Assembly (NCBI GenBank): GCA_023091735.1
Contig: JALKBU010000043.1
Span: 1 to 64,000 of the forward strand
Direction of reading: 5' to 3'
DNA from: Trichomonas tenax
Lineage: Eukaryota; Parabasalia; Trichomonadida; Trichomonadidae
Length of the DNA: 64,000 nt
The notes under the pieces: model-generated
What the model was told of the DNA's origin: nothing
The model's database searches: none
What the model saw: only the letters and a program-made list of their open reading frames with translations
Made by a program: the position numbers and the translations under genes
Shown here: piece by piece, positions 59,852-64,000 of the stretch
Numbering within the stretch: position 1 is the stretch's first letter
Layout of the letters: the number at the start of each line of letters is the position of its first letter

Positions 59852-60544
59852 TTAACAAGGATTAAAACCAACGAAGAAAATATTTGTAAACACATTGTAC
59901 TCGGAATCTAAATCAACATCTTTTTCAAAAATATTGAATTCTGGGAATGATTCATTGCTGGCATCAGAGATCTTTTCCGCGTTCTGATTCATTTTTAAAG
60001 CTGTTTCTGTATTTCTCTTTGATATTTTTTTGCACGAATTCTGTTTTCTGTCAACATTGTATTCATCATCAGGTTCAGATGATGGCAAAGTTGTCTTCGA
60101 CTCATAGGCAGACGCAGTGCTTGAATTTCCGGAATTATGTCTGACCAAAACGTTCCATCTGTTTTTGAGGCACGCGTCTGTTCTCTTGTAGAAGAACTTC
60201 GATATCTTAACCCATCTCGGACCCAATTCATTGTACTTTTCGATCAAAATTTCACCTTCAGCTTTTGTAAATGGTTTTCTGTTGATATCTGGCGAAAGAT
60301 ACTTAATGTATCTTTCCTTTCATTGTCTGGTATTCCTATTTTCCATGAACTTGGACACTAATTCCCAATTCTCGCCATACATTTGAACCAATTTAAATAA
60401 CTGTGCATCCTCTTGTGATGAGAACTGAGACTTAGGGTGCGGACGGCCAATGGACCCTTCCGAATGTCTCGAGATCTTTTTGTTGGAATTGAACGAAATA
60501 TCGAAATGCCAGAAGAAAAAATTCAATAATCTTTTTGCAAACAA
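59852..60544 (-). pseudogene. R2R3-type Myb gene with in-frame TGA
   Basis: One frame reads through a two-repeat Myb DNA-binding region. R2: SSQEDAQLFKLVQMYGENWE, then LVSKFMENRNTRQ, stop, KERYIKYLSPDINRK. R3: PFTKAEGEILIEKYNELGPR, then WVKISKFFYKRTDACLKNRW. The TGA at 60320-60322 falls exactly where R2 repeats have the conserved Cys of TxxQCRERW. Before it the frame opens at a TTG with no ATG upstream of the stop, so the normal start is also missing. R3 is intact and the acidic tail (SKTTLPSSEPDDEYN) reaches a normal stop at 59852. If functional, it would be a Myb transcription factor like the trichomonad tvMyb proteins that bind promoter elements. As it stands, it is probably dead or a sequencing error. 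Confidence 0.75.
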
Positions 60545-60816
60545 AGCTCTTTAGAATAAGATATCAAAAGAAAAATAGAAAATCTTGATTTGGGTAAAGC
60601 AATAATCGAATCTGAAACTAAATTTGTTTTGTGTCAGATTATGTCAAAATATTTTGACATGTAAAAATTAAAATTATCAAAATTTGAAAATGATTGATTC
60701 CGTTAAAGTTTGTATGAATAGGACTGAATATAGTAATTATTCGGCATGTATTTTTAAACTATAAACAACAAATACTAAAAATATATTACATTTTTCTCAT
60801 ACAATGCATAATGTAA
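60545..60816. other. Spacer with a reversed ACATG motif
   Basis: TTTGACATGTAAAA at about 60653-60666 is the reverse form of the recurring motif. No gene. Confidence 0.4.
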
Positions 60817-61254
60817 TTATTTGATTGACTCCATGCCTTTTCTTGGTCTATTTTGTGTATTGTAGCCCGGTTTTAATTCCTTTTCTAATAAATTCAGGAA
60901 ATTTCTTGTTCCGTAATTGACATTCTCGTGTTTCTTCTGCCTTGACATTCTCTCTTCTTTCAGTGCATTTCTCTGCTCCCTACTAAGCGACCACGACGTT
61001 TTTAGAACTTTTCCATCAAATCTTTTGCCGTTTGTGCAGTCAATTGCACGCTGTGCGTCTTTCTGTATCGTGTATGTTAAGAAAGCGTAACCTTTTGACT
61101 CGTTATTATCGTTCATAAGTAATTTGCATTCTGTGAGCTTTCCAAATTTAGAAAATGCTTTGTAGAGGTCATTAACTCCTGTTTTAACGGACAATCCTAT
61201 GATCGAAATCGTCAAATTTTCTTGTTGATCGGATTTTGAATTCGAATTCGACAT
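60817..61254 (-). CDS. Single-RRM RNA-binding protein
   Basis: A 145-residue protein with one RNA-recognition motif at residues about 13-90. RNP2 is LTISIIGLSV and RNP1 is SKGYAFLTY, both with the aromatic and glycine residues expected for RNA stacking. The strand order (FGKLTECKLLM before RNP1; DGKVLKTSWS at the end) is canonical. The C-terminal 50 residues are basic, with Arg/Lys patches (SREQRNALKEERMSRQKKH). A role in mRNA processing, splicing or export is likely, but the exact factor cannot be told. No nuclear-localisation signal beyond the basic tail. The start is ATG, 16 bases from a good initiator. Confidence 0.92.
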   Translation of the reverse strand: MSNSNSKSDQQENLTISIIGLSVKTGVNDLYKAFSKFGKLTECKLLMNDNNESKGYAFLTYTIQKDAQRAIDCTNGKRFDGKVLKTSWSLSREQRNALKEERMSRQKKHENVNYGTRNFLNLLEKELKPGYNTQNRPRKGMESIK

Positions 61255-61263
61255 TTACAAAAA

Positions 61264-61272
61264 TAAAAATGA
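61264..61272 (-). promoter_or_regulatory. Initiator of the RRM gene
   Basis: TCATTTTTA on the minus strand, predicted +1 at 61270, 16 bases before ATG 61254. Confidence 0.65.
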
Positions 61273-61541
61273 AAAATTTTGACTCTATTTTAAAAAAAAC
61301 ATATAAACAAAAGATTTAAAAATACAAAACAAAAAATTAAAACACTCATTTCGTGAAACAAAAAGTTTCATCATAACATATTCGAAACATAACAGCGATT
61401 CATAATTGGTAACATATAATCATCCGCTTATAGAGTATCTATATCTATGATTTCGAAGCAACTCTATTCACCTATTTTGAGAAAATAATGTTTGATATTT
61501 TTCCTATAATAAATCGCTGTTGAGGTATTACTGAAACCGAG
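61273..61541. other. A+T-rich spacer
   Basis: No supportable feature seen. Confidence 0.5.
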
Positions 61542-61565
61542 TTTTTTTTTTTTTTTTTTTTTTTT
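61542..61565 (+). repeat. Poly-T tract of 24
   Basis: An uninterrupted homopolymer of 24 T. It may be an old poly(A) tail of a reverse-transcribed insertion read from the other strand, or simply a slippage tract. No target-site duplication was seen. Confidence 0.85.
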
Positions 61566-61653
61566 GGAACCAAACTTTGGATATATAATGACATCGAGCC
61601 ATATAATGTATTTTGAAAAACTAACTAACAAAAAGTCATATTTTCATGATAAA

Positions 61654-64000
61654 TTATTGACCTTTGAGAGCTGAAATCACTAATAAAACAAATTCTCGGT
61701 AAGTCTTGAGATCGCATTCTAAAGGAGCAGTGTCTGTTGGAAGAAGACTGAGTGGATTACCGCCCATTACAATATCAATTTTCCTGCTGCTTCCTGGTGT
61801 TGAAATAACGTTGTTTGAAGATCTCCACGAGAATAGATCTGAATTGAATTTTCCTCCTTTGACAACAAAATTCTTCTTCGTAATGTCAACAGTAAACGTA
61901 TCACCTTTTTGATCCTTGGCTTTTATCGTGAGAGAGCCATTCTTGACAGCGTGTTGAACTGCGCTTTCTATCTCTTCACTGTCATCTTCGATCGGACCTA
62001 ATTCAGCGGAAAATCTCTGTTCATTTTCGAAAACTCCGACAATTCTTACAACAGCACCAACGTCATCACGAACTGGTCTGTATTTAGAGTGAGTAGAGAC
62101 GACAGTCCAATTGAATCCATCATGCAGCATCTGCCACTCATAGCGACATTTCTTAGCGAAGTCATCATTTGACACTGCAGTCAACAGACATCCAACAACA
62201 GGTCTTCCTTCGATTGCTATGTAATTTGCAGGTGGAACGACGCCAGATGTGCGAACAGTGAAAGGCGGACCTAAGAAACCATCTTTATCAACAAATCTTA
62301 CATCACAGCAAACATAGCAGTCGCAGTCATCTTCATTAACAATGTGGATGTTAGTTTCTCCTTTAATTGGAATGAATTGGTCACCATCCCAATGCTTCCA
62401 CTCGAATTTGAAGTCGTATATATCGCTGTTTTCGGTAGATACAAACAATTGGCTGCCAACAACAAGAGGATCTTCTTCTGTCATAACAGCAACAGGCTGA
62501 GGAAGAGCTCTCGCCACATAATACTTCTTTGGTATCCACATGATATCATCTCTTTCGTTTGCACGCCATCCACCTTCAATCTCGCTCCCTATCATCGCAG
62601 GAAGAAGAATGAGAGTCGGAGATCCTGCATTGTCAATATCATCGCAGAACCCATCGCGCCAGATCCTCCAGAAAAACTCTCCTTCGTCTGAAACTAAGTC
62701 CCCAACTATGCAAAGAGAACCGCTTGGAAGGAGTTCGAGATTAAGAGGTGAATCAATTGATACAATATTCTGAATAGTGCACAACCCAACGTCGTCTTTA
62801 TCTGTTGGACTTTCATTGACTATAGTGAGTGATTTGTCATTCTTCTTAATGACATAACTGGAATCTGTTGAAACAACAACATCCTGTTGATTGTACCATC
62901 TATAGTTAGCCCTGGTATCAGATTTCCTGAAAATGTCCTTCGCTTGAAGAGTGTCACCAGTTTTAACTTTCGTTGGAAGAACTCTATGGATAGAATCTTC
63001 GTAGTAAATATACTTTTTGTTCTTCACTAAAACTCTGATGAAAGCATCAACATCACACCAAAGAAGCGTTAAAACTCTCTTTGTGGGAATCTCTGTGAAT
63101 GAAAAACCATCAATTGACTTGAAAAATGTTGCATGACCTTTTTCAGCATCAACGAATATTCTTTGTCCAACATAAATCTTGCTATTCATTATGCGTTCTT
63201 TGAATAAACCGGCTCTGATCATTGGCGTTATATTGGAATCCTTTGATTCATTATGTGTTGACACACGAGCTTTAATCTTACAGCCAACGTCTTCAGGAGT
63301 GATTGCATATGAATCTCCCCCTTCTTTAGCAACTTTCTGGTCACCACCGCGAAGAACACGAATCCATGTGACTTTATATTGAACCGGTTCTTCATAGAAA
63401 ACGACTGAAATCGAAGCGAGAGCTCCGCTATAATCGCCACCATCTGTTTCTATTTGGACTGCTTTGATCTTAAGTATTGACTTCTCTACGATACCGAAAA
63501 CAACATCTTTAGTGTCTGAGAAGAACCTAAGATATTCACCAATGTTTTCATGCACAGGAACAAAGTTTTCTGAGAAGTCTATATCAAAAAGTTCTGTTCC
63601 TTTGGATATCTGCCATTGTCCTTCTGAGTCCATCTCTATCTTTGAGCCTTCCGTTGGTGATCTCTCAACATTATATTCTTCAAGTTCTCCACTTTCGCTT
63701 AAAGGAACAGGAGATTCAACAACAGTTTCTCCATATTCTGTTTCATTTTCATCAGGAATAATATGACAACAGATTGTTGCGTTAACTGCATCGATTGGTG
63801 GCGTAAAAACTGGTCCTGTTACTGTGTAATTAGTGTAAACGCCATAATCTGATAATGTGAGCCATTCAAACTTGCATCTTTTACCGAATTCTTTGTCATT
63901 GAAGAGCAAAATGTGTGGATGTCCTGCTTGATATGATCCAACGATTGTTGCTTCAATGCTCTTCAATGTGATGCCTTTAACTTTCTCCTTACTGTATGCA
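61654..64000 (-). CDS. AIR9-like repeat protein, N-terminus outside the window
   Basis: The open frame continues to the last base of the window, so the gene is partial; the listed TTG at 63966 is not a start. The visible 780 residues hold several immunoglobulin-like A9-type repeats of about 90 residues, each with a pattern such as GRPVVGCLLTAVSNDDFAKK, CRYEWQMLHDGFNW and RPVRDDVGAVVRI (the A9 signature of glycine, then a tryptophan, then xxDVGxxxR). Other copies include CKFEWLTLSDYG and ITPEDVGCKIKARVS. The C-terminus has the compact module ending REFVLLVISALKGQ that in AIR9 proteins of plants and excavates closes the chain. By family knowledge AIR9 proteins bind cortical microtubules. The protein may sit on the trichomonad cytoskeleton. 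The call rests on repeat pattern. Confidence 0.65.
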   Translation of the reverse strand, partial: AYSKEKVKGITLKSIEATIVGSYQAGHPHILLFNDKEFGKRCKFEWLTLSDYGVYTNYTVTGPVFTPPIDAVNATICCHIIPDENETEYGETVVESPVPLSESGELEEYNVERSPTEGSKIEMDSEGQWQISKGTELFDIDFSENFVPVHENIGEYLRFFSDTKDVVFGIVEKSILKIKAVQIETDGGDYSGALASISVVFYEEPVQYKVTWIRVLRGGDQKVAKEGGDSYAITPEDVGCKIKARVSTHNESKDSNITPMIRAGLFKERIMNSKIYVGQRIFVDAEKGHATFFKSIDGFSFTEIPTKRVLTLLWCDVDAFIRVLVKNKKYIYYEDSIHRVLPTKVKTGDTLQAKDIFRKSDTRANYRWYNQQDVVVSTDSSYVIKKNDKSLTIVNESPTDKDDVGLCTIQNIVSIDSPLNLELLPSGSLCIVGDLVSDEGEFFWRIWRDGFCDDIDNAGSPTLILLPAMIGSEIEGGWRANERDDIMWIPKKYYVARALPQPVAVMTEEDPLVVGSQLFVSTENSDIYDFKFEWKHWDGDQFIPIKGETNIHIVNEDDCDCYVCCDVRFVDKDGFLGPPFTVRTSGVVPPANYIAIEGRPVVGCLLTAVSNDDFAKKCRYEWQMLHDGFNWTVVSTHSKYRPVRDDVGAVVRIVGVFENEQRFSAELGPIEDDSEEIESAVQHAVKNGSLTIKAKDQKGDTFTVDITKKNFVVKGGKFNSDLFSWRSSNNVISTPGSSRKIDIVMGGNPLSLLPTDTAPLECDLKTYREFVLLVISALKGQ

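Noticed and set aside
46980..60322. Reading of TGA as Cys or selenocysteine, because TGA interrupts the Myb, glycine-rich and 37.4 kb frames
   Set aside because: The giant gene ends with a genuine TGA followed soon by other stops. The interrupted genes also carry missing starts, frameshifts or other stop codons, so nonsense decay is the simpler explanation. No SECIS-like element was looked for successfully.
63966..63966. TTG at 63966 as start of the AIR9-like gene
   Set aside because: The frame is open to the window end upstream of it, so the gene simply continues outside.

Overview
The window reads as nuclear DNA of a parabasalid protist, most likely Trichomonas vaginalis or a close relative such as Tritrichomonas. 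The DNA is A+T-rich and the genes are long, intronless and on both strands. Many start codons lie within about 25 bases of a TCA(C/T)(T/A)-type initiator. Many stop codons are TAA followed by A, giving the TAAA known as the trichomonad poly(A) signal. A decayed Maverick/Polinton integrase sits at the left edge and typical trichomonad families are present (PPDK, glycine-rich proteins, AIR9-like repeats). Species assignment is inference. I saw no rRNA, tRNA or CRISPR array.

Layout. 1-1.75 kb: remnants of a Maverick-like element. 1.75-8.4 kb: an ankyrin-DH-PH (RhoGEF) protein and pyruvate phosphate dikinase, both minus. 8.4-12.9 kb: mostly A+T-rich intergenic DNA with one small membrane protein and small remnants. 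13-14.1 kb: mannose-6-phosphate isomerase. 14.1-16.1 kb: gene remnants, including a minus-strand pseudogene with several stops and frameshifts. 16.4-25 kb: a multipass membrane protein, CTU2-like tRNA thiolation protein, an importin-beta and a Rap/Ran-GAP-like protein. 26.3-26.7 kb: a compact cluster of stem-loops with T-tracts, the least explained non-coding feature here. 26.8-29.7 kb: probable Mediator subunit 14. 30.8-38.9 kb: small orphan genes, NAD kinase, two surface-type membrane proteins, a coding remnant and a PH-domain protein. 39.2-41.3 kb: a P-loop ATPase. 41.3-44 kb: a gene-poor stretch with a perfect 30-bp inverted repeat. 44-46.6 kb: an exportin/importin-like protein. 46.7-48.3 kb: a decayed glycine-rich gene. 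48.9-59.4 kb: one 3523-residue protein with a LisH/FOP-like N-terminus and about 19 scattered YTYxTxSxD-type repeats. 59.8-61.3 kb: a Myb pseudogene and an RRM protein. 61.6-64 kb: an AIR9-like repeat protein cut by the window edge.

The genes do not form a pathway; this is ordinary eukaryotic gene order. Shared themes are glycolytic and sugar metabolism (PPDK, PMI, NAD kinase), nuclear transport and transcription (two karyopherins, MED14, Myb, RRM) and cytoskeleton/GTPase signalling (RhoGEF, RapGAP, PH protein, LisH protein, AIR9-like). A short motif, TTTACATGACAT, recurs on both strands in intergenic DNA and is a candidate upstream regulatory element. Several listed gene starts were moved from TTG to the first ATG.
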